A stretch of 64,000 nucleotides of DNA from CAVQYV01 sp963718295 [NCBI: uncultured Methylomirabilota bacterium] (GCA_963718295.1 CAVQYV010000006.1:371775-435774), one strand, 5' to 3'. Numbered from the stretch's first letter, positions 1 to 9,477 are shown. Numbers and translations: made by a program. Notes: a model not told the origin generated them from the letters alone.

Positions 1-258
1 AGAGCAAAATCAAACGAGGTCGGGTCAAAACGCTAAGAGGAAAGGTTGATGATCAGTAGTTGTGGTCATATGGCTTCAACAACCAGGTCAACCCGGGGCC
101 TGGAAACTACGTCTCCAGGGGACTCTCCTTACGACGCGGGTTACTCGTGATCTGGGTCAAACAGGGATATGCGTTGACGCAAACAAAGAGGGAATTAACG
201 ACGCAGCGGCGTAATCATGGCATGAAGATGAGGGAAAATGGGTAGAGGAGGCGCACAA
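1..258. other. Upstream stretch without a recognisable gene
   Basis: No convincing gene is seen. A 61-codon frame from 60 has no ribosome binding site and no recognisable sequence. The last 20 bases hold the purine-rich ribosome binding site of the small gene at 259. Confidence 0.5.
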
Positions 259-369
259 ATGGGAGACAAAGGCAAGAAGGATAAGGAAAAGGGTCAGAAG
301 CAGAGCACCGAAAAAAAGCAACAAAAGGATAAACAGAAGATGGACAAACAGCCGAAAAGAACCACTTGA
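259..369 (+). CDS. Small lysine-rich basic protein (36 aa)
   Basis: The frame encodes 36 residues, of which more than a third are Lys, beginning MGDKGKKDKEKGQKQSTEKK and ending in a short basic tail. An AGAGGAGG ribosome binding site lies 6-9 bases before the ATG. Very short Lys/Gln-rich proteins starting MGDK are common as hypothetical proteins in bacterial genomes; their role is unknown and nucleic-acid binding is only a guess from charge. It is too short for most gene finders. No neighbour suggests a function, and the next gene starts 615 bases downstream. Confidence 0.5.
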   Translation: MGDKGKKDKEKGQKQSTEKKQQKDKQKMDKQPKRTT

Positions 370-984
370 CAGAAGGCAGAAAAATCGGCACGGTCTCACT
401 TATTACCTTAGTGGTCCGCCTCCTTCCGGTAAACGAGACCGGTCGCGGTTCCTTCAGGAACTGGACAAGGCGATCCATGCTATCAAGCGCACAGCGCCGT
501 GAAACCACAGGCAAACGGTGGGGCCAAATAATTCGCACAACGATGTGGCCTAACACCTCACTGGTGTGCCCTGCAAAGCCGTCGTCTGCTAACCGGTAGG
601 TCCGGTTGTGAAGAGTTATGCAATGTAGGAAACAACGATCCCCGGATCCCGTCTCCCGGATCCCGTCCCGATGACCTCGTAGGGGACAATCCTGGGCCTC
701 TCACCGACCTTGGGAATCTGGATAAGGGATGATGGGCGGCCCAGAAGGGCACGCCGGATCAAGATAGCGATGAGATACGAGGTTCGATCCCGGTGAGAGA
801 CTCGTCGCAGAAACGAGAAGCCTGCTACCAAAAGGCTACAGGAGGGGTTTGCCCAGAAAGCAGACCCACTTCTATCTTATTGAAATCAAACGTCTTCTAA
901 TGCGTGAACTATTCTCTTGACAGGGGGAAGATAGGATGTCCCGTTTCCCGTCCCGTTTCCCGTTTCCCGTTTTGGAGATCGGAC
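370..984. other. Intergenic region with short direct repeats
   Basis: No gene is recognised. Two patches of low-complexity repetition are visible: GGATCCCGTCTCCCGGATCCCGTCCC around 643-669 and the CCCGTTT run at 940-973. A TTGACA hexamer at about 918 has no convincing -10 partner. Confidence 0.4.
940..973 (+). repeat. CCCGTTT tandem repeat
   Basis: Four copies of CCCGTTT with one truncated CCCGT unit lie in tandem just 12 bases before the start codon of the lipoprotein at 985, so the repeat forms part of its leader. Such short tracts can change length by slippage; whether this affects expression is unknown. Confidence 0.7.
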
Positions 985-1971
985 ATGCGAAAGACATTGG
1001 TTGCATTGATCATCACGGCGAGTCTGATAGCGGGCTGCAATCATGTGTTCGGTGAAACCTCCGGCAAGATGGACGGGGGAAAACTGCTCCAGCTTGCGCC
1101 GCGCATCTCTCTGGAGGAGAAGGGCATCTCGACCTTCGAGGTGAAGGGCACGCTCGACCTTGACGGAATCCGATTGCGATTTATTGTTTCGGGAAGGCAA
1201 CCCGACCAGCTCGCGCTGAGACTTCTGGACCCTCGGGATGGAATGCCAATCCTGGTCGGTGCCGGCAACTCCTTCATGTTTTACGATCCGATCGCATCGG
1301 AGGTCTTGTTGGGTCAGGCAGTCCCACGGTTCACCTTCAAAATGGATCCCAAAGACCAAGAGCTTACGATAGGTTTTGGATTTCATTCGATAAGAAACGA
1401 AAAAGAGAAAAAGGGAGAAGAGAAGCCCGAAACCACACTGATCGATATCCATTCGCTCCTGGCCTCACTGAAGCAGGGCCTCGAGATCGGGACAAAGGAG
1501 GATCATCGGCTCGTTGTGGAAGGCAAGACAGAGCGCGGGGGCAGGATCGTCGCCTATGTCACGCCATCCCGGAGAGAAGGACCGTATACCCGGGTAGAAC
1601 TCTTCACGTCCGATCCTGCCGGCTCCCCACCGTTTCTCGTGATCGATGAAATCGTCCTCAATCAGCCGTTGCCGGCAGAACGCTTCGCTTCTTCCGAAAA
1701 GAAACTGTTAGAGTCGGCACTGATCACCAGGCGCATATCGGACGACCTGGCGATCAAAGAAACGCTTTCCCTGGACAAGTTCTATCGGGTCGTCATGGCT
1801 CGTCTTGTCTTGGCAGGGCTGGACAATCCGGAGCTGAAATCGACCGTGGAAAGAATGAGCGAGAGCAAGGTCGATTGGAAACAGGTAGAGAAAAAGGACC
1901 GAGCGATCTCTATTATCTTGAAGTCCATTTTCAGGGATGTTGCAGTCGAACAGCCGAGCACGGCACGCTGA
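985..1971 (+). CDS. Putative outer-membrane lipoprotein, unknown function
   Basis: The 328-residue protein begins MRKTLVALIITASLIAGCNH, a signal peptide with a lipobox (LIAGC) for signal peptidase II, so it is probably a lipid-anchored periplasmic or outer-membrane protein. The ATG at 985 is chosen over an upstream in-frame ATG at 904 because the signal peptide starts here and GGAGAT precedes it. The body is soluble, with a segment of mixed beta-strand character and a C-terminal charged helical part. A LolA/DUF4292-like fold is possible from the pattern 'VKGTLDLDGIRLRFIVSGRQ' but I do not recognise the family with certainty. The gene is monocistronic. Confidence 0.65.
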   Translation: MRKTLVALIITASLIAGCNHVFGETSGKMDGGKLLQLAPRISLEEKGISTFEVKGTLDLDGIRLRFIVSGRQPDQLALRLLDPRDGMPILVGAGNSFMFYDPIASEVLLGQAVPRFTFKMDPKDQELTIGFGFHSIRNEKEKKGEEKPETTLIDIHSLLASLKQGLEIGTKEDHRLVVEGKTERGGRIVAYVTPSRREGPYTRVELFTSDPAGSPPFLVIDEIVLNQPLPAERFASSEKKLLESALITRRISDDLAIKETLSLDKFYRVVMARLVLAGLDNPELKSTVERMSESKVDWKQVEKKDRAISIILKSIFRDVAVEQPSTAR

Positions 1972-2670
1972 ACGGCTGATCTTGATCGTAGGGGGCCACT
2001 ACACTTACTTTTTCCAGCCAGGCATGGCCGCATCGGTAGGCCATCGAACACCGAGGGCTTGGTGCTTTCGGATAGCGGGGGCCTTGGGTCGAATCGTGCG
2101 GAGCAATGGGTTGGTCCCAAGGGGCGAGAGGAGATCCGGGAACCAGCCGACGTCACAAATATAAGTTGAGTATGGCGTCCCCGGAATTTGTCCGGAAAAG
2201 GAATTGAGCATGGTGTCTCCCGGAAGCTTCTGTGGCTGCTCTTCGCCTTGGTGCGGGATCATGCAGCCTATCGGCCAGAGCTTCGGGCGGCTTAATCAGA
2301 CGAGGTTGGTAGGGGGATCACCAGGTTCAGGCCTGAGGCGGGCTTTTGCCTGACCTCCGTGTGTGGAACTTGTGACCCCCTGCCCTTTCTAATCCTGGAT
2401 GAAGCATTAGCAGGGCAACCAAGACCCTTGAATCACCAGAAGCAGGACGAAAGGCTCACGGCAGGGTGACCTGCCAACCCGAGGAAAGAAGGGAGCACCC
2501 TACTGCAATCCAAAAGGAGGGGATTAGGGCTTGACTTGGTTAAACCAGACCTGACCCCGGGTTGTGACCCCATGGCCTCCTTCCTGCCTGAGGACAAGTC
2601 TTGACAAGACTGTTTTGCTGGCCTGTCTGGCCTCACTTCTCCTGTACTTGAGGCTGGTGTACCGGAAAAG
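1972..2670. other. Intergenic region before the methyltransferase gene
   Basis: About 700 bases without a supported gene. A near-duplicate motif, TGAGTATGGCGTCCCCGGAA and TGAGCATGGTGTCTCCCGGAA, occurs at about 2166 and 2205. The palindrome at 2597 is listed separately. Confidence 0.4.
2597..2611. promoter_or_regulatory. 15-bp perfect palindrome upstream of R-M gene
   Basis: AGTCTTGACAAGACT is a perfect palindrome around a central A, 60 bases before the methyltransferase start, and it contains a TTGACA hexamer. It could be an operator overlapping a -35 element, as controller sites do in restriction-modification loci, but no controller gene is seen nearby. Confidence 0.35.
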
Positions 2671-4875
2671 ATGAACATGCCAACAACTGTGCAGAATGAA
2701 AGGGATGATAGGTTGAAGGACTTCACCAGGCCCATACCGCAAGCTTTGCTCAACATCGAGGAAAAGAATAGATCGAATCTGTTCGCCTGGAGGGGTCAAT
2801 TCTCCCCTCAGCTCATTGAATGCCTGCTTGAGGCATATTGCCACGCGAACTCAGTGGTACTTGATCCCTTCGCGGGTAGCGGCACCGTCTTGTACGAAGC
2901 AGCCATTATGTCGCTGGCGGCTTTCGGGTTTGAGATAAACCCCTCAGCCTGGAGTTTTAGTAAGCTCTACGAATTCGCCAATGTACCGCGAGAGGCCAGA
3001 GATGCGTCCATCGCAGAACTTCGCAAAAGGATTGAAAAGGAATTCCCTATCATCATATTCTCGGATGATGAGGTGCCCATCGATGACGTAGAGGAGAAAA
3101 TCATCTCTATCGGAAATTCAATCAGCGACAGCGCGAAAATTCTGTGCAACGCCCTCGTGGTCTCGCTGGACATCTATCACAACCCAATATCGGGTAAGTT
3201 GGTTCAAGCCAAATTCGCGGCCCTTGCCGATTTGCTTCGCGGGTTGCCGTACTCCACCAGACCAATAAAGGCAGATTTGCAGGACGCGCGGGCTCTCCCA
3301 CTGCAAAGCCAGTCCATTGACTTTGTGGTCACATCACCACCTTATATCAACGTGTTCAACTATCACCAGAATTACAGGAAGTCTGTGGAGATTCTTGGGT
3401 GGGATCTCCTACGCGTCGCCCGGTCGGAGATTGGGTCAAATCGGGCTAACAGGGGCAACAGGTTCTTCACAGTCATCCAATACTGTATCGATATGGCCCA
3501 TGCTATTCAGGAGATGGCGAGAGTTCTCAAACCGAGTGGTCGAGCCGTCTTAATTGTCGGGCACGAATCGACAGTTCTCGGCGCGCCGTACTACAATGCT
3601 AATATCGTCGAACGGATCGCCTTACAGTCGGGCATGTTCGACATGTTGCTGCGGCAGAAGCGCATATTCACCAATCGCTTCGGCGATGCCATCCGAGAGG
3701 ACATCCTCAACCTACGTAGAGAAGCTTACACAACCGACGAGACAGCTATCACCGCTGTGGGCCGCATGGTGGCTCGGGAAGCACTCACCTCGGCATCACC
3801 CTCCGTCCCGGAGAAAAACCAAGCCCTACTTTCGGATGCAATCTCCCGCATTGACGAGATCAGGGGCACACCCACTTTCAACAGTGTCTCCTACGCCGAG
3901 TATCAGACAAGAGACTCCGTAATGATGGTAAAGGAGGAAGAGAAAACCCATATGAAACCAGATTCGCGGAAGTTGCCAACTCCCCATTTGGATAAGCTTA
4001 AAGCGCTCATAAACAATAGACGACTACCTGCAGCGGACAAGCCGAGGGTTGAAGAGGCACTCAAACGGTACCAAGACTGGATCAGAGAACTCGAGGCGGT
4101 GAGGGGCGGGCAGAAGGGAGCAGTACAGAAACTCGTCGATGCCACCAACCGCTACAAGATGTTTGTGGAATTGGATCTGATCTTCGACAGCCCTGGTGAT
4201 TTCCTTTACCGACAGAAGGGCCAACTGAAGCTGGACAATACTATTCTGGAGGAGTTTCTTCCGCAGTTGTTTTTTCGGGGCCTAAGCTTGGCAGAGAGCA
4301 CCTTTGAGCTGGGTCCCCGAAATAGTTTCGCGGGGTTAAGCTTCGGGTCATCCCTCGCCAATACCGGAATTGGCGGTCATCCAATCCTCAGAACCAAGGA
4401 TCAAGATTTTGTGCTAGGCAAGCGCCTGTACATGATGACCTCATTCGATAAGGACTTTCACGACGTGGAGCGCATCGAGTCCAACCTGGGATACGTATGT
4501 GCCGAGTGTAAGACTAACTTGGACAAGACCATGTTCCAGGAGGCCGTTGCAACGAGCCGAGACCTGAAAATTGCCGTGCCCTCCTCTCTGTATTTTCTTG
4601 TCTGCGAGTTCCTGGACATGACTCCCGTGTCAATCACGTCGACGCACATTGACGATGTCCTCATTGTGCGAAAAGCTAAGCGGATGTCCTCGAATATTCG
4701 CCAAGAATATAGAAACGCGAAGGAGAGACGAGGGCACCGGGACGAATACGTTCGCTTCCTTGGATCGGCGAAGTACTATGCCGATGTCTTCCAGCGCATG
4801 ATTGACAAAATTCAGCGTGTGATCGATGAGACAGGTCCGGAGTTGGAGACCGTTCTAAAGAAGGGCTACTTTTGA
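2671..4875 (+). CDS. Fused DNA methyltransferase-restriction endonuclease candidate
   Basis: The N-terminal ~340 residues are an amino-methyltransferase: SAM motif I DPFAGSGT at residues 65-72 and catalytic TSPPY at 221-225, the pattern of N6-adenine or N4-cytosine enzymes. After a linker, residues ~430-734 look like a type II restriction enzyme: the segment YVCAECKTNLDK has E612-C-K614, a plausible (D/E)xK catalytic pair, following hydrophobic strands. The part resembles the Bpu10I kind of endonuclease from memory, not from a search. A strong AAAGGAGG lies at ~3930 and an in-frame ATG at 3952 (residue 428) opens exactly at the second module, so a separate endonuclease could also be made. No separate methyltransferase or specificity gene adjoins it. 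Confidence 0.75.
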   Translation: MNMPTTVQNERDDRLKDFTRPIPQALLNIEEKNRSNLFAWRGQFSPQLIECLLEAYCHANSVVLDPFAGSGTVLYEAAIMSLAAFGFEINPSAWSFSKLYEFANVPREARDASIAELRKRIEKEFPIIIFSDDEVPIDDVEEKIISIGNSISDSAKILCNALVVSLDIYHNPISGKLVQAKFAALADLLRGLPYSTRPIKADLQDARALPLQSQSIDFVVTSPPYINVFNYHQNYRKSVEILGWDLLRVARSEIGSNRANRGNRFFTVIQYCIDMAHAIQEMARVLKPSGRAVLIVGHESTVLGAPYYNANIVERIALQSGMFDMLLRQKRIFTNRFGDAIREDILNLRREAYTTDETAITAVGRMVAREALTSASPSVPEKNQALLSDAISRIDEIRGTPTFNSVSYAEYQTRDSVMMVKEEEKTHMKPDSRKLPTPHLDKLKALINNRRLPAADKPRVEEALKRYQDWIRELEAVRGGQKGAVQKLVDATNRYKMFVELDLIFDSPGDFLYRQKGQLKLDNTILEEFLPQLFFRGLSLAESTFELGPRNSFAGLSFGSSLANTGIGGHPILRTKDQDFVLGKRLYMMTSFDKDFHDVERIESNLGYVCAECKTNLDKTMFQEAVATSRDLKIAVPSSLYFLVCEFLDMTPVSITSTHIDDVLIVRKAKRMSSNIRQEYRNAKERRGHRDEYVRFLGSAKYYADVFQRMIDKIQRVIDETGPELETVLKKGYF

Positions 4876-5013
4876 CCCAGAAAATGGCCGACAGCAGAGT
4901 CTAGGCGATGCTGAATACCGCGGGGCTCACCCCTGGCGCTCGCGCCCGCTTTCGGGGAACCCGCAGAGACGAAGAATAGCCAAGATCTCAGCCCCGGACG
5001 AAAGGAGTTAGAC

Positions 5014-5105
5014 ATGAACGGAGGAAGTTCTTGAGCGCGGCGGGTGGCGCTTTCGCGGCCACGGCAGTTTATCAGGCAATCCTGTCATCGGAGCCAAAAG
5101 CTTGA
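5014..5105 (+). pseudogene. Remnant of a Tat-exported protein (leader only)
   Basis: After an AAAGGAG ribosome binding site and ATG, the frame from 5019 reads RRKFLSAAGGAFAATAVYQA before ILSSEPKA and a stop. RRKFL followed by a short Ala-rich hydrophobic stretch is a twin-arginine signal sequence. The ATG at 5014 is out of frame by one base (ATGAA then CGGAGG), so a base has been lost, and the mature protein is missing. Such leaders are typical of periplasmic binding proteins and oxidoreductases; which one it was cannot be told. Confidence 0.5.
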
Positions 5106-5168
5106 GGGTAGTGATTCAGGGCCGTCCAGCCTGAAGGGCATGGGGAAGATGAGGGTCACCAGGCTCCA

Positions 5169-6560
5169 TCAATCGCCTCGGCCCCATTTCCGCAGATAAT
5201 CCCCGAATAGCTCCTCATCCGTTGGAACGTGCTCTTCGATGGGCAGGGCCAACCAGGTATAATTCAGGAAATGTCTCCAATTGATATTATCACTGCTCAT
5301 GTTGCCGGCCCAAGTTCCGCAAGCCAGTGTGGTCGTGACCGGCTGACCGCTGAACCAGCAGCCGCTGTTGGCCATGGCATGCGGCATATTGCAACAGACC
5401 CGGCCCACATTAGCCCTCAGTGCCAGATCTAACATCCGCTCCTCTTTTTGGGTCTGAATGGAAACGGAATGGCCGGCTCCGGAAAACTGGTGCATCCCCT
5501 TGACCCGCTCCACGATTTCATCGAAATCGGTCCACTTCCAGACCGTCAGGACCGGGCAAAGCTTTTCACCGGAAAAACGATCCTCAGGGCCTACCTTCTC
5601 CCCCACCACCATCAGGAACTTCACATCTTTTCCGATCTCGATTCCCGCAATCTGCGCAATGCGCTGGACGGATTGGGCGACGACATCCTTATTCAAATTC
5701 TTTCCGTCCGGCCAGAGCGCACCTCGTACCTTCTCTCTTTCATCCTTCGTGCAAAGATAGCCCCCTGCGGTCTCCAGGGCTGCGATCATCTTTTCATAGA
5801 TGCTTTCGTGGATCGCCACCGCATTGTCCGCAGAGCACCCGGAAGCATTATCCAGGGTCTTGGAGAGCATGATTCGCTGGGCAACGACACCGGGGTCTAC
5901 GGTCTCGTCGATGATCGAGACCACATTTCCCGAACTCACGGTTTGCGCCGGCGTACCAGCCGAATAGACGACCTTCACCAGCGCCGCTCCCCCCGTTGCC
6001 ACGGCGAAGTCGCAGCAGCTCATCAACTCCACCGTCTTCTGGTTGCTCGGCTCCTGGATGCACAGAAAAAGGTCCTCGGGAGCTCCAACCCGCCGGAGAG
6101 CCTTTCGCCCGTGCTCGATCGTCTGGAAGGTGCTCTTTTTCGTGCGAGGGTGGGGAGAGACGATCATTGCATTCCTGGTTTTCAGAAGGTTCAGACCGAT
6201 GAAAGAGGGCGTGGACGTGGGGTTTGTGCAGGGAACGACCGTTGCCACCACCCCCATCGGTTTGGCGATGATCTGGATCCCCTTTTCCGGCAGCTCTTTC
6301 ACCACCCCGCAGGTCTTGACGCCCTTCAGATCCCGGATCGCCCCCCTGACTTTATTGATTTGTTTGCCTACCTTGTGCTCGTACACGCCTAACCCGGCTT
6401 CTTCCATGGCGATTTTGACCAGAGATTCGGCAGTTTCCTTTCTCTGGAGCTCATATCCTACCGCGGCCACCATTTCGTCAACCCGCTCCTGGGGCCAAAA
6501 CTCGATCTGCCTGAATGCCTCTTTTGCTCTGAGATAAAGTTGCCCGATGTCGTCTTCCAT
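5169..6560 (-). CDS. CoA-acylating aldehyde dehydrogenase family protein
   Basis: The 463-residue protein belongs to the aldehyde dehydrogenase superfamily, closest in pattern to the CoA-acylating branch (AdhE N-domain, EutE, sulfoacetaldehyde dehydrogenase SauS): VVPCTNPTSTPSF near residue 110, the catalytic Cys in DNASGCSADNAV near 245, and a C-terminal GTWAGNMSSDNINWRHFLN that matches the AdhE/SauS end. These enzymes convert an aldehyde to its acyl-CoA with NAD(P)+ in the cytoplasm. The gene is last in a minus-strand run, 28 bases after the HMG-CoA lyase-like gene, suggesting joint use of a CoA-linked carbon skeleton. The exact aldehyde is unknown; sulfoacetaldehyde is one option. Confidence 0.8.
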   Translation of the reverse strand: MEDDIGQLYLRAKEAFRQIEFWPQERVDEMVAAVGYELQRKETAESLVKIAMEEAGLGVYEHKVGKQINKVRGAIRDLKGVKTCGVVKELPEKGIQIIAKPMGVVATVVPCTNPTSTPSFIGLNLLKTRNAMIVSPHPRTKKSTFQTIEHGRKALRRVGAPEDLFLCIQEPSNQKTVELMSCCDFAVATGGAALVKVVYSAGTPAQTVSSGNVVSIIDETVDPGVVAQRIMLSKTLDNASGCSADNAVAIHESIYEKMIAALETAGGYLCTKDEREKVRGALWPDGKNLNKDVVAQSVQRIAQIAGIEIGKDVKFLMVVGEKVGPEDRFSGEKLCPVLTVWKWTDFDEIVERVKGMHQFSGAGHSVSIQTQKEERMLDLALRANVGRVCCNMPHAMANSGCWFSGQPVTTTLACGTWAGNMSSDNINWRHFLNYTWLALPIEEHVPTDEELFGDYLRKWGRGD

Positions 6561-6588
6561 ATTCGCCCTGGACTCCTTTCCTGCTGAA

Positions 6589-7515
6589 TTACCTGCAGAA
6601 AGTATTGCCTGTCCGCTTCGGAGCGCCCATCGCGTTATAGACCCTGCTCGTAATGGGCTGGCCCTTCAGGATGTGCTCCTGGATAAACGATCCGGTCTCT
6701 ATCAGCCGGTCCATATCGATCCCGGTGTCAACGCCCATTTTCTCCAGAATCCAGACCAGGTCTTCCGTTGCCACGTTCCCGGAGGCATTGACCGCAAAAG
6801 GGCATCCTCCGAGCCCTGCGATGGAGCTCTCGAAATAGCCCACTCCGGATTCCAACGCCTTCACGCAGTTCGCGATGGCGGTCCCGTAGGTGTCATGAAG
6901 ATGGAGGCCGAAGGTGAGCCGGGGGTAGGCCGGACGGATCCGTTGAATCAATGCTGCCACGCTCAGAGGATCGCCTAAGCCGCTGGTGTCGCAATACATG
7001 ATCTTGTTTATGCCCAGCCCGATCATTCTTTCGGTCAGAGATTCGATGGTATCGAGAGATACCGGATCCTGGTAGTATCCGAAGGTCGTGCCCAAGTCCA
7101 CCTGCAACCCGACGCCGTTTCGATCCTTTGCCAATTCGGCAATAGAGCGGAGTTGATCGAGGGATTGGGCAACGGTCATATTCACGTTGCTCTGATTGTG
7201 CTTCTCGCTCGCGGAAAAAACGAATGCCAGCTCTTTGGCGCCCGCATCCAGGGCCCTTATGGCGCCCTTGCCATTGGGAACAAGACTCTTGATGGCAACC
7301 TCGCTTTGTTTGCCGGCTGCCTGGAGGACCGCCTCGGCGTCAATAAACTGGGGAACGGCCTTGGGATGGACGAAGCCAGTGACTTCGAGCTCTCTTATGC
7401 CGCATCCAACCAGACGTCCGAATAACGAGAGCTTGGTCTCGGTGGGAACGAAGAAGGAGAGATTCTGAAGCCCGTCACGAAGGGCCACATCGCAGATGTT
7501 CACCTGTGGAAACAC
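6589..7515 (-). CDS. Hydroxymethylglutaryl-CoA lyase family protein
   Basis: A 308-residue TIM-barrel of the HMGL-like/DRE family: the N-terminal DVALRDGLQN carries the metal-binding Asp and catalytic Arg of the family, and GLGGCPFAVNASGNVATEDL holds the signature Cys and Gly-rich loop of true HMG-CoA lyases, with the HLHDTYG metal-binding histidines before it. Such enzymes split 3-hydroxy-3-methylglutaryl-CoA to acetyl-CoA and acetoacetate, or related 3-hydroxyacyl-CoAs. The start is GTG, picked because AGGAGG lies nine bases upstream and no in-frame ATG fits. Flanked by a CoA-acylating aldehyde dehydrogenase and a CMD-family gene on the same strand. Confidence 0.85.
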   Translation of the reverse strand: MFPQVNICDVALRDGLQNLSFFVPTETKLSLFGRLVGCGIRELEVTGFVHPKAVPQFIDAEAVLQAAGKQSEVAIKSLVPNGKGAIRALDAGAKELAFVFSASEKHNQSNVNMTVAQSLDQLRSIAELAKDRNGVGLQVDLGTTFGYYQDPVSLDTIESLTERMIGLGINKIMYCDTSGLGDPLSVAALIQRIRPAYPRLTFGLHLHDTYGTAIANCVKALESGVGYFESSIAGLGGCPFAVNASGNVATEDLVWILEKMGVDTGIDMDRLIETGSFIQEHILKGQPITSRVYNAMGAPKRTGNTFCR

Positions 7516-7637
7516 AGCATCAATCCTCCTGAACGCCCTTTAGGTTTGATGTTCACTTCGGAACGCCCCTCTACGACGGCCGTGGCGGTCGTGGGGGATG
7601 GGACGTTGTATGGAGCCCGCGAAAAGCAGGCCAGCCC

Positions 7638-8027
7638 TCACTCTCCCAACTCCTTCAGGGCCTCCTCGTAGACCCCCAGGCCGTAGAGGACCGTGGGAAA
7701 TCCTCCATATACGCTCATCTGCAGGATCACTTCCAGGACTTCCTCCCTTTTGGCCCCCAGGTTCTTGATCGTCGCCTTGATGTGGTTCTTCAGCTGGGGC
7801 GTGGCCTGCCGCATGGTGAGGGCGGCGATGGCACACAGCTCCCGGGTCTTCTGGTCGAGAACCTCCCTTCTGTACATTCCCCCATAAACATACCTCTGAA
7901 AAAGCTCACAGAACTGGGGATCGAAAGAGGCAAGGCGCTCCAAGTGCCGCTGGACATGGGCCTCCCCAAAGATCTCCGTCCCCATCCGGTATCCTTCCTC
8001 ATAAACCGGAAATGTGCCCTCGCTCAT
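7638..8027 (-). CDS. Carboxymuconolactone decarboxylase (CMD) family protein
   Basis: A 129-residue protein of the AhpD/CMD helical family: the core reads RELCAIAALTMRQATPQLKN followed by HI, corresponding to the usual RELVAIAAL...QLxxH helix pair, and the C-terminus carries the typical EVLxQMSVYGGFP. The resolving CxxxC/CxxxH pair of AhpD-type peroxidase partners is not present, so a thiol function is doubtful and a decarboxylase or accessory role is more likely. The ATG at 8027 has GGAGG five bases away; an upstream in-frame ATG at 8051 has none. First gene of the minus-strand run, 122 bases before the HMGL-like gene, divergent from the FAD oxidoreductase. Confidence 0.75.
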   Translation of the reverse strand: MSEGTFPVYEEGYRMGTEIFGEAHVQRHLERLASFDPQFCELFQRYVYGGMYRREVLDQKTRELCAIAALTMRQATPQLKNHIKATIKNLGAKREEVLEVILQMSVYGGFPTVLYGLGVYEEALKELGE

Positions 8028-8233
8028 CCCATCCTCCTTGGCTTTTCCCAAGCCTTTCCAGGGTTAATAGACGTGTTTGCCTTATCATGAGGGCCCCTGG
8101 GAATCAAGGAAAATGAAACAGAAAAATCGGTGGCATAGGCGGAGAGTCCTTGATCCGCCGCCCCTTTTGGTCTATATCTATTGATTGGCAGATCGAAAGT
8201 GACCATTCTCATGGAGTTAACCGGGAGCAAAAG

Positions 8234-9395
8234 ATGGAAAAAGGGGCGGAGGTCGTCATCATCGGAGGAGGCATCATCGGGGCCAGCATCGCGTATCATC
8301 TGGCCCAAAAGGAGGTCCGGGAAATCGTCCTTCTGGAGCGGGAAGGCGCTGGGGGCCGGCTCCACCGGCCGATGTCTGGGAGGGATCCGCTATCAGTTCT
8401 CCACCCCTATCCACATCCGCTTCTCCCTGGAGAGTTTCCGCTTCTTCTCTGGCTTCCAGGAGGAATTGGGGATCGATCCCGGCTTCAAGAAGATCGGCTA
8501 CCTCTTCCTGGCTACCACCCTGCCCTGTGCCGAGATCCTGCGCACCAACCTGGCCCTCTTGCACTCCTTTTGCATCCCGGTGGAGTTATTGGAACCCGAG
8601 GAGATATGGAGGCGCTGGCCTGCGCTGAACGTGGCCGATGTGATCTGCGGAAGCTATTGCCCGGAAGAGGGATATGCGGGTCCCCACGAGGTCTTGATGG
8701 GGTACGTCCAGGGAGCCCAGGGAGGCGGGTGCCGCATCTATGAAGGGGTCGAAGCACGGGGGATCGTGGTCGAGGGGGATCAGGTGGCAGCAGTGGATAC
8801 ATCCCAGGGAAGGATTTGGTGCCCCTGGGTGGTCAACGCTGCAGGTCCATATGCTGCCTCCGTGGGCGCCATGGCTGGGGTCGATATGCCCGTAAAACCC
8901 ATCCGCAGGCAAATCTTCACCACTGCCCCCTACCATGGGGTCCGCGGGGACCTGCCGCTGCTCATCGATCTGGAGAGGGGGTGGTATGTCCGCCGCGAAG
9001 GGGAGGGCTTTCTACTGGCGGGCCCCCAGGATGAGGAGCCGAGCCTCAACCTCGCCCTGGACAGCGGCCTGGAGGGCTTGTCCTGGAGCGCGGAGAATGC
9101 CCTGCATCGCATCCCCGCCCTGGAGGCGATGGAGATCAACGGGGGCTGGGCCGGCCTTTACGAGATCTCCCCGGACCAGCATGCCATCCTGGGGCAGGCA
9201 CCTGGGGTGAAGGGCTTCCTCTGTGCCAACGGATTCAGCGGCCACGGTTTCATGCACAGTCCGGTGGCGGGCCGACTGATCGCCGAGCTGATCTGTGAAG
9301 GGGTGGCTTCCACCCTCGACATCTCCCCCTTTTCCCCGACCCGATTCCAGGAAGGAAGGCTCAATCCGGAACCGATGACGGCCTTCCGACAGTGA
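8234..9395 (+). pseudogene. FAD-dependent oxidoreductase (DAO family), frameshifted
   Basis: The first 38 codons from ATG 8234 read EVVIIGGGIIGASIAYHLAQ and a following LLERE, a classic FAD Rossmann start, but the continuation GAGSTGRCLGGIRYQF lies one frame further, reached by one extra base near 8342-8350 (GGGAAGGCGCTGGGGG). From there the frame is open to 9395 with NGFSGHGFMHSP near the end, the FAD-binding tail of D-amino acid/sarcosine oxidase relatives. Restored, the protein would be about 387 residues, full length for the family, so only one base is wrong: recent inactivation or a sequencing error. It would oxidise an amine or amino acid. PIG-L deacetylase follows on the same strand. 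Confidence 0.75.
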
Positions 9396-9477
9396 TGGAG
9401 GAGGCGGAAGGGGGCTCCGGATGGCCGACAGACTCCTTTTTGTCAATCCGAACAGCCCGAACAAAGGGAGCGAATGA

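Noticed and set aside
904-984. Start of the lipoprotein at 904
   Set aside because: It would put 27 non-signal residues, encoded partly by the CCCGTTT repeat, before a perfect lipoprotein signal at 985.
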